From contig CAIXMD010000013.1 in assembly GCA_903920415.1 (NCBI GenBank), forward strand, positions 1 through 6,089: 6,089 nucleotides of DNA, given 5' to 3'. Shown one piece after another: positions 5,937-6,089 of the stretch. This stretch comes from an uncultured Desulfomonile sp. (lineage in GTDB: Bacteria > Desulfobacterota > Desulfomonilia > Desulfomonilales > Desulfomonilaceae). The notes under the pieces are model-generated. The model was given only the letters and a program-made list of their open reading frames with translations, made no database searches and was not told where the DNA came from. A program made the position numbers and the translations under genes. Position 1 is the stretch's first letter. Each line of letters starts with the position of its first letter.

Positions 5937-6089
5937 CTATTGCGCGAGAAAATAAAGCAAGAGAGCGATAAAGACAGCAGCCGACAGTAAGACGGGAAGG
6001 GGAGGGCTCCCACGGAGATAAGACCACGGTGTGGGCGTAATAATGTGTTCAGAACAGGGAGCATCATCATCTTCCAAAATATCAGCCCA
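5937..6089 (-). CDS. C-terminal fragment of an unidentified protein ending in a membrane helix
   Basis: The minus-strand frame entering at the window edge is open for 50 codons and ends at TAG (5939-5937). The visible part has an acidic stretch (ILEDDDAPCSEH), a Pro-rich linker (TPTPWSYLRGSPPLP) and a terminal hydrophobic run of about 17 residues (VLLSAAVFIALLLYFLA) that would make one membrane helix with almost no tail, as in a tail-anchored or C-terminally anchored protein. A second frame is also open across this stretch but has a less protein-like composition. I do not recognise a family, and 50 residues are too few for a firm call. Its stop lies just before the candidate serA promoter, consistent with a separate upstream transcription unit. 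Confidence 0.42.
   Translation of the reverse strand, partial: WADILEDDDAPCSEHIITPTPWSYLRGSPPLPVLLSAAVFIALLLYFLAQ

Noticed and set aside
5851..5938. Two copies of AGAATGCT 80 bp apart in the serA leader.
   Set aside because: Eight bases, no symmetry relative to the candidate promoter and no further copies; compatible with chance.

Overview
This is a 6.1 kb stretch of a bacterial chromosome in which every recognisable gene lies on the minus strand, so transcription runs from high to low coordinates. The gene content suggests a strict anaerobe using the Wood-Ljungdahl (reductive acetyl-CoA) pathway: a CooC/AcsF-type nickel ATPase for CO dehydrogenase maturation, a DUF3786 protein of the kind seen in acetogens, sulfate reducers and methanogens, a FolD, and cobamide-assembly genes. 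Base composition looks near 50% GC by eye. A sulfate-reducing or syntrophic Desulfobacterota is my best guess and an anaerobic Firmicute is the alternative; this is inference from gene content, not from a marker gene.

Layout in the direction of transcription: (1) 6089-5937, the C-terminal end of an unidentified reading frame that would finish in one membrane helix; (2) 5936-5713, a non-coding leader with a candidate sigma70-type promoter and a foldable stretch; (3) serA (5712-4132), full-length phosphoglycerate dehydrogenase with its C-terminal ACT domain; (4) a DUF3786 gene (4116-3472), 15 bp after serA; (5) a cooC-like gene (3398-2631), 73 bp further on; (6) a 197 bp spacer with a 12-bp perfect palindrome and a small hairpin; (7) folD (2433-1558) behind a very strong Shine-Dalgarno sequence; (8) a 115 bp spacer holding a probable intrinsic terminator or attenuator; (9) cobU (1442-894) and cobT (893 to beyond position 1), whose stop and start codons abut.

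The genes share a one-carbon theme. SerA opens serine synthesis, which feeds one-carbon units into tetrahydrofolate by way of serine hydroxymethyltransferase (not in this window). FolD interconverts methylene-, methenyl- and formyl-tetrahydrofolate, the methyl-branch intermediates of the acetyl-CoA pathway. CooC serves the carbonyl branch by helping load nickel into CO dehydrogenase. CobU and CobT build the nucleotide loop of the cobamide that the corrinoid iron-sulfur protein and methyltransferases need. The DUF3786 protein is the one gene of unknown function and the best lead here. I see no transposon, CRISPR array, phage gene, tRNA or rRNA, and no clearly new multi-gene system. The less ordinary points are the uncharacterised gene in this context, the hairpin right in front of a cobU that lacks a Shine-Dalgarno sequence, and the serA leader.
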